This document shows positions 24,224 to 32,227 of a stretch of 45,265 nt of DNA, one piece after another. The notes under the pieces were generated by a model. That model saw nothing but the letters and a program-made list of their open reading frames with translations. It was not told the origin of the DNA and searched no databases. Position numbers and translations under genes: made by a program. This stretch comes from Oscillospiraceae bacterium (GTDB lineage Bacteria > Bacillota > Clostridia > Oscillospirales > Acutalibacteraceae): NCBI GenBank assembly GCA_009779995.1, contig WRDW01000014.1, positions 1 to 45,265 on the forward strand, in the 5' to 3' direction. Each line of letters opens with the position of its first letter. Positions within the stretch are counted from its first letter, which is position 1.

Positions 24224-25639
24224 ATGCCCAAAAAGCGCGATACGCGCAAAAAAAATACGAACGCGGCGGCCAAGGCCAAGCTGCGCAAGAAGCGCATCGC
24301 GCTGGAAATCCTCGCGGTGGGCGTGGGCCTTGCCGTGCTGGCCCTGGCCTGGGCGTATTCCAGGCAGATGCCCACTCCGCCGGCCATCCCGGCGGCCTCG
24401 GTGCTGGCCATCGAGGACGTGGGCCTCGAGCTGATCGCGCAGCGGGACACGTCCTACATCACAGTGTATTACCCGAAGACGAACAGCGCGCAGGTGAACC
24501 GGGTGGTGAAGCTCTTCGTGGACGAGCAGCTCGCGCATTTTCGCGCCGGGGTGCAGCCCCGGGCGCGCTTCACCCTGCCGCACCAGCGCGGCTACGACGA
24601 GTTCACCCTGGGCGTGGAGGCCACGCGCTTCGACGACGACATCGTCAGCTTCGTCTTCCGCGGCTTCACCCGCTACGCCGGGGAGGAGGCCGGGCGCGGC
24701 AGCCTGGACACCATGACCTTCGATCTCTCCACGGGGACGCAGTACGCCCTGGAGGCGCTGTTCCTCAAGCCGGAGACGGACGGGCATCTGAAAACGCTCA
24801 CCACGCTGGCCTTCGGGGGGCCGGAGGAGACGGCCCTCGCCCCGGAGAGCTTCGCCCGCTTCGCCCTGGACGGCGACACGCTGCGGCTGTTCCTCCCGCC
24901 CCCCGCGCAGGGCGTGGGCATCCCCCTGGCCCCGCTGCGGCAGCTGCTGGCCCGGCGCCTGCGGGCCCCCATACGCGGCGGCGTGCTCGACCCCGCCTAC
25001 GCGCTGCCGCCCGAGCCGGACGTCAGCGGCCTGGAGGGCAAGAAGCTCGTCGCCCTCACCTTCGACGACGGCCCGCATGGAACCCTCACCCCGCGCCTGC
25101 TGGACTTCCTGAAAGAACAGGGTGTGCACGCCACCTTCTTCGTGGTGGGCAGCAGCGCCGCGCTGTACCCGGACATCGTGCGCCGCGCCGCCGCCGAGGG
25201 CCACCAGGTGGGCAGCCACAGCTACACGCATAAGGACCTCACCAAGGTGAGCGCACAGACGCGCGGCGAGGAGATAGAGCGCAGCGCCGCGCTGCTGGAG
25301 GAGCTCATCGGCTACCGCCCCACCGTTATGCGGCCCCCCTACGGCGCGCAGAACGCGGCCGTGCAAAACGCCTCGGACGTGCCGCTGATCCTCTGGTCAA
25401 TCGACCCCAGGGACTGGGAGACCCGCAACGCGGACAAGACCTATACCCGCGTGATGGCCAACGCCCGGGACGGCGACATCGTCCTCATGCACGACATCCA
25501 CGCCCAGACCATCGACGCGGCGATGCGGGTCGTCCCCGCGCTGAAGGCCGAGGGCTACACCTTCGTCACGATAGACCAGCTCATCGCCGCCCGCGGCGGC
25601 GCGCAGGCCGGGGATGTGATTTATAACAGGCCGGCGTGA
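24224..25639 (+). CDS. PdaC-like polysaccharide (peptidoglycan) deacetylase
   Basis: A 471-residue membrane-anchored enzyme. A Lys-rich N-terminus (MPKKRDTRKKNTNAAAKAKL) precedes one membrane helix (residues 29-45). Residues 60-255 resemble the RsiV/DUF3298 domain that precedes the catalytic part in PdaC. The NodB domain runs from about 275 to 465: ALTFDDGPHG (metal-binding Asp), HSYTHKDL (two metal His), RPPYGAQN, and LMHDIHAQT. It removes acetyl groups from peptidoglycan sugars outside the membrane, which lowers lysozyme sensitivity, the same outcome as the OatA-like enzyme encoded just upstream. ATG 24224 follows AAGGTGG (24211-24217). Confidence 0.9.
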   Translation: MPKKRDTRKKNTNAAAKAKLRKKRIALEILAVGVGLAVLALAWAYSRQMPTPPAIPAASVLAIEDVGLELIAQRDTSYITVYYPKTNSAQVNRVVKLFVDEQLAHFRAGVQPRARFTLPHQRGYDEFTLGVEATRFDDDIVSFVFRGFTRYAGEEAGRGSLDTMTFDLSTGTQYALEALFLKPETDGHLKTLTTLAFGGPEETALAPESFARFALDGDTLRLFLPPPAQGVGIPLAPLRQLLARRLRAPIRGGVLDPAYALPPEPDVSGLEGKKLVALTFDDGPHGTLTPRLLDFLKEQGVHATFFVVGSSAALYPDIVRRAAAEGHQVGSHSYTHKDLTKVSAQTRGEEIERSAALLEELIGYRPTVMRPPYGAQNAAVQNASDVPLILWSIDPRDWETRNADKTYTRVMANARDGDIVLMHDIHAQTIDAAMRVVPALKAEGYTFVTIDQLIAARGGAQAGDVIYNRPA

Positions 25640-25653
25640 TTTTTGAAAAACGC

Positions 25654-25681
25654 TTGCATTTCGGAAAATACCTGCTATAAT
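25654..25681 (+). promoter_or_regulatory. Promoter of putative small RNA upstream of glnA
   Basis: TTGCAT at 25654-25659 and TATAAT at 25676-25681, spacer 16 bases. Confidence 0.7.
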
Positions 25682-25687
25682 AGTATA

Positions 25688-25760
25688 AGATAGTGGCAGA
25701 CAGTCTTCGGACTATGCCTGAGGCGGGACGGATTCATTCCGGCCCGTTTCATTTTTTGCC
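25688..25760 (+). ncRNA. Short structured transcript with terminator, upstream of glnA
   Basis: From the expected start near 25688 the sequence folds as a hairpin GGCA..AGTC-TTCG-GACT..TGCC (25695-25718) and then a second stem CGGGACGG/CCGGCCCG (25724-25746, one bulged pair) followed by TTTTTT (25752-25757). No start codon with a ribosome binding site lies inside. This is a complete promoter-RNA-terminator unit of about 70 bases. It ends before the separate glnA promoter, so it is a free small RNA or a relic of a terminator-controlled leader. It does not match the glutamine riboswitch consensus that I remember. Confidence 0.55.
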
Positions 25761-25796
25761 TGTCGCCCGGCGCGTTGAAGCCCCCAAAAATTTTTC

Positions 25797-25825
25797 TTGC
25801 ATTCCCCCCTATTTTTTGCTAAAAT
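25797..25825 (+). promoter_or_regulatory. Promoter of glnA
   Basis: TTGCAT at 25797-25802 and TAAAAT at 25820-25825, spacer 17 bases, 31 bases before the glnA start. Confidence 0.75.
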
Positions 25826-25856
25826 AAAGCTTATTCAAAAGCGAAGGAGCATGTGT

Positions 25857-27302
25857 ATGTGCAAAAGCTTTGAGGACTTCCTGGACCTGGTGAATGAGCA
25901 CGGCATCCGGATGGTGGACTTCAAGGAGGTTGACCTGGAGGGGCGCTGGCACCACCTCTCCATCCCCGTGGAGCGCTTCACCCCCGCGCTGCTGGAAAAG
26001 GGCATAGGCTTCGACGGCTCCAGCTACGGCTTCCTCGCCGTGGAGAAGTCCGACATGGTGTTCATCCCCGATCTCAGCAGCGCGTTTATCGACCCTGTGA
26101 TCGAGATCCCCACGATCACCATGATAGGGGATATTTTCAGGATCACGGACGATGGCTATGTGCGCTTTGAGAGCGACCCGAGAAATGTGGCCGAGAAGGC
26201 CGAGCGGTTCATGCGGGACGCCGGTATCTCGGATAGATGCCTCTTCGGGCCGGAGTTCGAGTTCTATGTGCTGGACAACGTGGAATATCGAAATGAGATC
26301 AACCATATCGAGGTGCACCTGGACAGCGCCCAGGCAGCCTGGAACAGCATTGACAGCCCCTACGACCCCGTGGACAGGAATCCGGGCTACAAGGTGCGCG
26401 GCCACGGCGGCTACCACGCCGATTTGCCCTTCGATGTGAGCTTTGACCTGCGCAATACGATGGTGCGCGCCCTGGAGGGCTGCGGCGTCCCGGTGAAGTA
26501 CCACCACGCCGAGAACGGCGGGCCCGGCCAGGTGGAGATAGAAGTCGAGTTCGCGACATTGAAAGAAATCGCCGACAGGACGCAGAAGCTCAAGTACCTG
26601 GTGAAGAACCTCGCCATACAAAATAAAAAGACAGTCACATTTATGCCCAAGCCCTTCTATGGAGAGTGCGGCAGCGGGATGCACGTGCATTTCCAGATGT
26701 TCAATGAAAATAAGCCAATTTTCTATGAAGAGAACGGCTACTCCCAGCTCAGCGACATCGCTCTGTGGGCCATCAGCGGCATCCTGGAGCACGCGCCCGC
26801 GCTCACGGCCCTGTGCTGCCCCTCCACCAACAGCTACAAGCGCCTGGTGCCCGGCTGGGAGGCCCCCGTCACCGTGTGCTTCGCCACCTCGAATCGAAGC
26901 GCCGTCATCCGCGTGCCGGGCTATGCCCGCGCGCCGGAGGACAAGCGCTTCGAGTTCCGCCCCGCCGACGCCACGGCAAATCCCTATCTCTGCTACGCCG
27001 CCATCGCTATGGCCGCCGTAGACGGGATACAGAAAAAATCCGACCCCAGGGCCAAGGGCTTCGGGCCCTACGATAAAAACATGTACTACCTCACCGAGGA
27101 GGAGAAAAAAATCGTCGGCCACCTGCCGAAATCCCTGGAGGAGGCCGCCGACGCCCTGGAGCGCGACCACGCATTTTTGCTCAATGGGGATGTGTTCAGC
27201 GCGGAGCTGATTGCCAGCCATCTGAAGAAGCTGCGCAAGGACGCGCAGGAGCTCAGCCTCGTGCCGCATCCGCTGGAGTTTGTCAAGTATTATGATTTAT
27301 GA
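25857..27302 (+). CDS. glnA: Glutamine synthetase, type I
   Basis: A 481-residue enzyme making glutamine from glutamate, ammonia and ATP. Seen are the N-terminal beta-grasp part (GIRMVDFKEVDLEGRWHHL), IGFDGSSYGF, the metal and substrate segments GPEFEFYVLD and GGYHADLP, HHAENGGPGQVEIE, and PFYGECGSGMHVHFQM. The substrate-loop sequence PSTNSYKRLVPGWEAPV and RFEFRPADATANPYL complete the active site. A Tyr stands in KNMYYLTEEE at the place of the adenylylation Tyr of enteric enzymes. ATG 25857 is 7 bases after AAGGAG (25844-25849); ATG 25851 is too close. The gene overlaps mnmA by 11 bases. Confidence 0.95.
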   Translation: MCKSFEDFLDLVNEHGIRMVDFKEVDLEGRWHHLSIPVERFTPALLEKGIGFDGSSYGFLAVEKSDMVFIPDLSSAFIDPVIEIPTITMIGDIFRITDDGYVRFESDPRNVAEKAERFMRDAGISDRCLFGPEFEFYVLDNVEYRNEINHIEVHLDSAQAAWNSIDSPYDPVDRNPGYKVRGHGGYHADLPFDVSFDLRNTMVRALEGCGVPVKYHHAENGGPGQVEIEVEFATLKEIADRTQKLKYLVKNLAIQNKKTVTFMPKPFYGECGSGMHVHFQMFNENKPIFYEENGYSQLSDIALWAISGILEHAPALTALCCPSTNSYKRLVPGWEAPVTVCFATSNRSAVIRVPGYARAPEDKRFEFRPADATANPYLCYAAIAMAAVDGIQKKSDPRAKGFGPYDKNMYYLTEEEKKIVGHLPKSLEEAADALERDHAFLLNGDVFSAELIASHLKKLRKDAQELSLVPHPLEFVKYYDL

Positions 27303-28329
27303 CGAAAAAATTCTTGTCGCCCTGAGCGGCGGCGTGGACAGCTCCGTCGCGGCTTCCCTGCTCCTGGAACAGGGTTTTACATGTGTTGCCGCGCATTTGG
27401 CTCTGTTTGATGGCGCAAGCGAGGCCGAGAGCGCATGTCTGGCCGCGCAGCGATTGCATATGCCATTTCATGTGTTCGATATGCACGGGCAGTTCAAACA
27501 AAAAGTGATTGAACATTTTGTGAAAAGCTACCTGCGCGGGGAGACCCCCAACCCCTGCGTGGAGTGCAATAAGCATATCAAGTTCGGCGCGCTGCTGGAA
27601 AAAGCCACAGAGCTGGGCTGTGATAAAATCGCTACGGGCCACTACGCCCGCGTGGAATTCGTGAACAATCGCTGGCTAATAAAAAAAGCCCTGGACGGGA
27701 GCAAGGACCAGAGCTATGTGCTCTATACGCTCACGCAGGCGCAGCTGGCGTGTGTAAATTTCCCCCTGGGGGACATGACAAAGAAACAAGTGCGCGAATA
27801 CGCGCTTGAGAAAAACTTCCCCAACGCCGGAAAGAGCGAGAGCCAGGACATCTGCTTTGTGCCGGATGGGGACTACGGCGCGTTTCTGGAGCGTTACACC
27901 GGGCAGGAGCTATGTCCGGGGGATTTCGTCGACCCGCAGGGCCATGTGCTGGGCAGGCACAGGGGCACGGCCTGCTACACCCTGGGGCAGCGCAAGGGCC
28001 TGGGGCTGGCCCTGCCGCAGCCGGGCTATGTCTGCGGGATCGACCCTGCCCGTAATACAGTTACAGTAGGGGAGGAGGCGCTGCTGTTCGGCAAAACCCT
28101 CCACGCGAGGGACGTGAACCTCATCGCCTTCGATACCCTGGAAAGCCCCCTGCGCTGCAAGGCCAAAATTCGTTATAGACAGGCAGAGCAATGGGCTTTT
28201 GCAGAACAGACTGACGCCGACACCCTGCGCGTGACCTTCGACGCCCCCCAGCGCGCCATCACCCCCGGCCAGGCCGTCGTGCTGTACGACGGGGAGGCTG
28301 TGGTTGGGGGCGGGACGATTTTTAAATGA
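27292..28329 (+). CDS. mnmA: tRNA-specific 2-thiouridylase
   Basis: A 345-residue enzyme that puts sulfur on U34 of tRNA-Lys, Glu and Gln. The P-loop SGGVDSSVA is at residues 12-20, the catalytic Cys92 in NPCVECNKHIKFG and Cys188 in SQDICFVPDG. GHYARVE, LDGSKDQSYVLYTL, and the C-terminal barrel (RGTACYTLGQRKGLGLALP) fit the family. The segment after the P-loop is shortened compared with longer MnmA proteins. It starts within the last codons of glnA, and no clear ribosome binding site stands at the right distance from ATG 27292, so coupling to glnA translation is likely; glutamine and tRNA-Gln biology link the pair loosely. Confidence 0.92.
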   Translation: MIYDEKILVALSGGVDSSVAASLLLEQGFTCVAAHLALFDGASEAESACLAAQRLHMPFHVFDMHGQFKQKVIEHFVKSYLRGETPNPCVECNKHIKFGALLEKATELGCDKIATGHYARVEFVNNRWLIKKALDGSKDQSYVLYTLTQAQLACVNFPLGDMTKKQVREYALEKNFPNAGKSESQDICFVPDGDYGAFLERYTGQELCPGDFVDPQGHVLGRHRGTACYTLGQRKGLGLALPQPGYVCGIDPARNTVTVGEEALLFGKTLHARDVNLIAFDTLESPLRCKAKIRYRQAEQWAFAEQTDADTLRVTFDAPQRAITPGQAVVLYDGEAVVGGGTIFK

Positions 28330-28370
28330 GAAATTAGAATACAGAATGCAGAATGCAGAATGCAGAAATA
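28330..28370 (+). repeat. GCAGAAT heptamer repeat after mnmA
   Basis: AGAATACAGAATGCAGAATG and following bases form at least four direct copies of GCAGAAT/ACAGAAT (28336-28366). Similar repeats lie after the genes ending at 16623, 18366 and 21086. Confidence 0.6.
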
Positions 28371-28441
28371 AATGCGACAGCTCATGGGAGAGCGCCCTAA
28401 CGCGGAGCAGTCCCGAACACTTCAATACGAGGAGGGCAACC

Positions 28442-28657
28442 ATGTCAAGCAGGTACGATAAGCTATTCGCACTGCTCAAAGAAAAGGGCTGTTCCACCTA
28501 CCGCATACGGCAAGAGAACATCGTATCCCAGGCGGCGCTTACGAAGATGAAAAATGGAACCGGGGACATCGATACCCGCACCATAGAGCGTCTATGCGCT
28601 GTGCGTGGGTGCCAGCCCGGCGACATCATGGAGTATGTGGAGGAGGAGGCCCAATGA
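28442..28657 (+). CDS. Small Cro/XRE-type HTH protein
   Basis: A 71-residue protein: MSSRYDKLFALLKEKGCSTY, then QAALTKMKNGTGDIDTRTIE and LCAVRGCQPGDIMEYVEEEA, the usual form of a short Cro-like helix-turn-helix repressor. ATG is 5 bases after GGAGGG (28431-28436). Its stop overlaps the start of the Fic gene (ATGA at 28654-28657), so both are coupled. Such pairs often act as toxin-antitoxin or autoregulated modules, with the HTH protein controlling the pair. Confidence 0.8.
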   Translation: MSSRYDKLFALLKEKGCSTYRIRQENIVSQAALTKMKNGTGDIDTRTIERLCAVRGCQPGDIMEYVEEEAQ

Positions 28658-29322
28658 CCGACAAATACCGCATGACCCAAGAGCAAAACGCCTTCGTTGC
28701 CAAACGCAACATCATCGACTACATCTGGAAGAGCGCGAAGCTGGAGGGCCTGGGCGTAACCTACCCGGACACGGAGGCCATTTTCAACGGCATGGCCGTG
28801 CCCGGCGTGAAGGTATCGGAGATCGTGGCCGTGAACAACCTGAAACACGCCTGGCAGTTCCTGCTCGATACCCTGGACGTGCCTTTCGACTACGCCTATC
28901 TCTGCAAGCTCAATCAGCTGGTGGGCGGGGACCTGATTATCGAAGCGGGGTATCTGCGCAAGCTCCCGGTGAGCATCGGCGGCACCACCTGGAAGCCGGA
29001 TATGCCGGATGACCTGGAAATCCGGCGGCGGCTGCGTGAGCTCCAGGGGATAGAGGGCGCTACCGAGCGGGCGATCACCCTGATGCTGTATATCATACGT
29101 GGGCAGTTCTTCCTCGATGGCAACAAGCGCACCGCTATGCTGGCCGCAAACCAAGTGATGATCAGCGGCGGCGCGGGCGTGATCGCCGTGCCTATCGAGC
29201 AGCAGCGGGATTTTACCCGCCTGCTGGCGGAGTATTATGAGAGCAACAACCCGGACGCCATGATGCAATTCGTCTATGCGTATTGCATCGACGGGATCGC
29301 GTTTGAGAATGGCGCGCTCTAG
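28654..29322 (+). CDS. Fic-family protein with altered motif
   Basis: A 222-residue Fic/DOC-fold protein. The core motif reads QFFLDGNKRTAML (residues 151-163), against HPFxDGNxR in AMP-transferring Fic enzymes: Asp155, Gly156, Asn157 and Arg159 are kept but the catalytic His is Gln151. An upstream helix region GIEGATERAITLMLYIIRG fits the fold. Active Fic proteins transfer AMP or phosphate groups to target proteins. The missing base makes normal activity doubtful, although the whole QFFxDGNKR form seems to be a stable subfamily rather than a random mutation (from memory). It is coupled to the small HTH gene. Confidence 0.8.
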   Translation: MTDKYRMTQEQNAFVAKRNIIDYIWKSAKLEGLGVTYPDTEAIFNGMAVPGVKVSEIVAVNNLKHAWQFLLDTLDVPFDYAYLCKLNQLVGGDLIIEAGYLRKLPVSIGGTTWKPDMPDDLEIRRRLRELQGIEGATERAITLMLYIIRGQFFLDGNKRTAMLAANQVMISGGAGVIAVPIEQQRDFTRLLAEYYESNNPDAMMQFVYAYCIDGIAFENGAL

Positions 29323-29576
29323 CACAAATAGTTAGAAGAAAGTTAGAACACTTCGGCGTTACACATAATTACATCAGTGTTAGAACAATATTCCGAGAGG
29401 TCTATTCGGCAACCTTCGGCGAACCTTTTTCGATTCTAACCTTGTTTCGCTTTGCCCTGTCAAAGCATTGAATGACACAATCCTCAGAATTCACCAAAAA
29501 TTCTTACCAAAGCTCTCAGAATTTTCAATTCCTCCAACAAACCCGGCGCCAGTGGGCAGGGGACAGTGTTGAACTA

Positions 29577-29605
29577 TTGACAACTGCCCAAGAATGGTGT
29601 AATAA
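29577..29605 (+). promoter_or_regulatory. Promoter of the SipW/sortase locus
   Basis: TTGACA at 29577-29582 and TAATAA at 29600-29605, spacer 17 bases. The bases 29323-29576 before it hold no gene that I can support. Confidence 0.7.
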
Positions 29606-29611
29606 TACACT

Positions 29612-29763
29612 TGGAAGCGGACAGCGGGACACCCAAAAACCCGCAGATATAAAAGCAAAGACGTTGAAAAAAGGAAGGGCTCCATGATGATGACGCAAGC
29701 TTGTGACCGAGGCGCTGTGACTGCCGGCAGGCGGACATAGCTTCGCATGGGCTTGCATTTTTT
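29612..29763 (+). promoter_or_regulatory. Structured leader with terminator hairpin (possible riboswitch or attenuator)
   Basis: About 180 bases separate the promoter from the first gene. Near the end a rod-like hairpin forms: outer GCAAGC/GCTTGC (29695-29700, 29751-29756), inner GCTGTG/CATAGC (29714-29719, 29736-29741) and CTGCC/GGCGG closed by a GGCA tetraloop, then TTTTTT (29758-29763). It ends about 27 bases before the gene start, so transcription must read through to express the locus. The GACGCAAGC sequence recalls the core of cyclic-di-GMP-I riboswitches, which often precede adhesin and pilus genes, but the 5' half does not match well. The ligand is therefore unknown. Confidence 0.5.
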
Positions 29764-29790
29764 ATTATGCGTTGAAGTAAGGAGAACGCA

Positions 29791-30801
29791 ATGGAATACA
29801 CACTGCAGCACATGGGTTACGCACCGCAGCAGCAGGCATACGCGCCGCAGCAGCAGGCGTATGCGCAGCAGCAGGCATACGCGCCGCAGCAGCAGGCATA
29901 CGGGCAGCAGGCATATGCAGATCAATACGCCGGCTTTACGCAATACGCCTATGCAGCGCATATGCCGCAATATACTTACGCGCCGCAATATAGCACATAC
30001 GCACAGCCGCACGATGCGTATGCGCCCCAATACGGCTTCTCCATGCAGTACGCGGCGGCGCCCCGGCAGTCCGGGTTCGCCGTTTGGGACGCCGCCGAGC
30101 TGGACGCCATGAATGACCCGGACACAGAGGAGACAGCGCAGGGCGATGCCAATGACAGTGAACAAAGCACACTGAGCCCCGGCGCCAGGAAGGCGCTGTC
30201 GGTTGCGCAAAACCTCTTCTTCTGGGGACTGTGTCTCGTGCTGGTGGTCGGCTCCGTGCTCTTCGCAGTGAGCACTGACCCCAAGAAGGCCTATCTTGGC
30301 TACCGCATCTACAGCGTCAAGACGGAATCCATGACCCCCAAGGCGGACGGCTCCAGCCCGCCGGGCGGCTTCGGCAGGGGCGCGATGATCGGCGTGAAGA
30401 TGATCAACGATCCTGCGGAAATCCACGTGGGCGACATTATCACCTTCAACCCCTCTGTCAAGGAGACGGACAGCCAGCTGTTCCTGACGCACAGAGTGAC
30501 GCAAATCCTTACGGAGCTGAAAGGCCAGCAGGGCCTCTGGTTCGTCACGAAGGGCGACTTCAACAACAGCGAGGACCCGCCCATCCCTGCGGACATGCTC
30601 ATAGGCAAGAAGGTTTTCGCTATCCCCAAAGCGGGCTCCTTCCTGCAAAAGGTACGCGAGAACTTCATCCTGGCCATCGTAACCATCGTGTGCTTCTTCG
30701 CCACCGTCATCCTGTTCCGCTGGTACTTCGCGAAGCCAAAAGAAACAGCCCTCGAACGGGAAGCCCCCGTACAGAAGCGGCAGGTTTTGCAGATGGCTTA
30801 A
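29791..30801 (+). CDS. sipW: SipW-type signal peptidase I with Gln/Tyr/Ala repeat tail
   Basis: A 336-residue protein. The last 200 residues are an ER/SipW-type signal peptidase: membrane helix at 142-160, catalytic Ser180 in VKTESMTPKA and His234 in LFLTHRVTQI (His where most bacterial type I enzymes have Lys), and a second helix at 292-309. The first 90 residues are cytoplasmic and consist of tandem APQQQAY-type repeats and Tyr/Ala/Gln-rich sequence, unusual for signal peptidases. SipW enzymes cleave the signal peptides of TasA-like matrix proteins in Bacillus and of BsaA in Clostridium perfringens. Two proteins with matching signal peptides are encoded at 30883 and 32989. Confidence 0.85.
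   Translation: MEYTLQHMGYAPQQQAYAPQQQAYAQQQAYAPQQQAYGQQAYADQYAGFTQYAYAAHMPQYTYAPQYSTYAQPHDAYAPQYGFSMQYAAAPRQSGFAVWDAAELDAMNDPDTEETAQGDANDSEQSTLSPGARKALSVAQNLFFWGLCLVLVVGSVLFAVSTDPKKAYLGYRIYSVKTESMTPKADGSSPPGGFGRGAMIGVKMINDPAEIHVGDIITFNPSVKETDSQLFLTHRVTQILTELKGQQGLWFVTKGDFNNSEDPPIPADMLIGKKVFAIPKAGSFLQKVRENFILAIVTIVCFFATVILFRWYFAKPKETALEREAPVQKRQVLQMA
29821..29905 (+). repeat. Tandem coding repeat (APQQQAY units)
   Basis: Four copies of an 18-21-base unit of the type GCGCCGCAGCAGCAGGCATAC, one shortened, inside the signal peptidase gene. Such repeats can change in number by slippage without frame loss. Confidence 0.8.
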
Positions 30802-30841
30802 CCCCCGATACTATCCGCTGTACCGGAAAGCAGCGGTTTGG

Positions 30842-30847
30842 TATAAT
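30842..30847 (+). promoter_or_regulatory. Possible internal promoter and hairpin before matrix-protein gene
   Basis: TATAAT at 30842-30847 has only a poor -35 box. Just before it CCGCTG/CAGCGG (30815-30820, 30831-30836) forms a small hairpin. This could let the matrix gene be expressed more strongly than the peptidase gene. Confidence 0.4.
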
Positions 30848-30882
30848 CAAAAGGAAAAGAATATAAAGAAGGAGTCAAAATC

Positions 30883-32136
30883 ATGCGCAAGAACAAAAAG
30901 CTCATCATGGCAATGGCTATCGTCCTGGCAATCGCCACGGCCGCCGCGGGCACCACCTTTGCGTGGTTCACCTCGAACGACGGCAAGCTCAACCACATGG
31001 AAACCGGCCAGCTGACCAACGGAGACGTGCATATCGTCGAGGTCTTCCCCGACGACGAGCTGCGCCCGGGCGACATCCTCGACAAAGAAGTCAAGACCGT
31101 CAACGGCGGCAGCGTGGACGCCCTGGTGCGCCTGTCTTTCGCCGAAGTGATCCAGATCCTTGCGGACGACGGCGCGCCGCAAAACCGCCCCGCCGTATGG
31201 GTCGGCCCGGTCAGTGCGGACAACCCCGAGATTCCGCAGCTGTTCAGCACAGCGCTGCTCGCCCCGGGCGGCGCCTACGGGGACTGGATTGACGCGCAGG
31301 ACACGGCCAGCGTATTCAAGGTCAACAACCTGCCCGCCGGTGGCAAGGTGCTGTACAAGGAGTTCACCGTGGACAAAGACGGCCCCAACGAGAGGACCAC
31401 GTATACCTTCGTCGTCTACGGCGAGATCACAGCGAACGCCGGCGCGGAAGTCTACGACAAGTATCTGGGCAAGTATCAGTACGCCACCGCCAAAATCGAT
31501 GTCAATCTGGATGACATGGAGCTGGACGTGAGTCAGTTCCAGTTCAAGGTGTTCCAGTATGACGACCTGATCGAGAACAAGTGGGCCCCCCTGCTTGACA
31601 CCTCCGACGGCATTGACGTGACGGGGTTCCAGCAGCTCACCAGCCTCACCACGCCCAAGCTGCCCGTGAACGGCGATTTCCTGCTCACCACCGATGACCT
31701 GGATGCCGCGAAAATGGCCGACCTCAGCATCGGCCTCGCGCTCAAGTCCCCCAGCGACCCCGGCGCTGACGCCCTGCCCGCCGACCGAATCGGCATCGCG
31801 ATGATCGAGCTGTACTTCGGCGCGACGCTGAAGACCACCCTCGACAACACTGTCCAGGACGGCGACTGGTGGTATAACCAGAACGACGGTTACTTCTACT
31901 ACATCGGCAAGCTGGCCCCCGGCCAGGCGACGACCAACCTTCTGGAGAACGTGGGCCTGAATTCCGGCGCGGAAGACAAATACAACAACCTGCTGTACGA
32001 TCTGATCGTCAAGATGGAAGCCATCCAGAACATCGCGGCGGCCATGAGCGCATCCAACGGTTGGGATATGGCCTCCGCAGACGCCGCCGCTCTGGCAGAC
32101 CAGCTGCTCCGCATCGGTGCCCTGGCGTACACCTAA
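30883..32136 (+). CDS. SipW-dependent matrix/fibre protein (TasA/BsaA-like)
   Basis: A 417-residue secreted protein, the probable main subunit of the fibre. The signal peptide (MRKNKKLIMAMAIVLAIATA, then AGTTFAWFTSNDGKLN) ends with the TFAWFT motif typical of SipW substrates such as TasA, CalY and BsaA. The mature part has TasA-like stretches: LRPGDILDKEVKTVNGGSVDAL (about residues 66-88, the rule of an early beta-sandwich strand pair) and ADDGAPQNRPAV. It is longer than TasA (about 260) and BsaA, with about 150 extra C-terminal residues ending in a helical tail. No sorting signal is visible. AAGGAG at 30870-30875 is the ribosome binding site. A stem-loop follows the gene. Confidence 0.8.
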   Translation: MRKNKKLIMAMAIVLAIATAAAGTTFAWFTSNDGKLNHMETGQLTNGDVHIVEVFPDDELRPGDILDKEVKTVNGGSVDALVRLSFAEVIQILADDGAPQNRPAVWVGPVSADNPEIPQLFSTALLAPGGAYGDWIDAQDTASVFKVNNLPAGGKVLYKEFTVDKDGPNERTTYTFVVYGEITANAGAEVYDKYLGKYQYATAKIDVNLDDMELDVSQFQFKVFQYDDLIENKWAPLLDTSDGIDVTGFQQLTSLTTPKLPVNGDFLLTTDDLDAAKMADLSIGLALKSPSDPGADALPADRIGIAMIELYFGATLKTTLDNTVQDGDWWYNQNDGYFYYIGKLAPGQATTNLLENVGLNSGAEDKYNNLLYDLIVKMEAIQNIAAAMSASNGWDMASADAAALADQLLRIGALAYT

Positions 32137-32160
32137 GCGACAAGAGCGCTTAAGCACAAC

Positions 32161-32198
32161 CCTGCCGCCCGAGAGGGCGAGACCTCCCGGGCGGCAGG
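32161..32198 (+). promoter_or_regulatory. mRNA stem-loop after the matrix-protein gene
   Basis: A perfect 11-bp stem CCTGCCGCCCG/CGGGCGGCAGG (32161-32171, 32188-32198) with a 16-base loop and no T-run. It may protect the mRNA end or cause partial termination, leaving more transcript for the main subunit than for downstream genes. Confidence 0.6.
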
Positions 32199-32227
32199 CA
32201 TCCTCTGAATAAAGGGGGAGCATCCAA

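Noticed and set aside
29323-29576. Possible gene between the Fic gene and the SipW locus
   Set aside because: Frames are short, without ribosome binding sites; the sequence is AT-richer and has no recognisable protein.
29640-29763. Firm call of a cyclic-di-GMP-I riboswitch
   Set aside because: Only the GACGCAAGC-like part resembles the consensus; the 5' hairpin and receptor are not clear.
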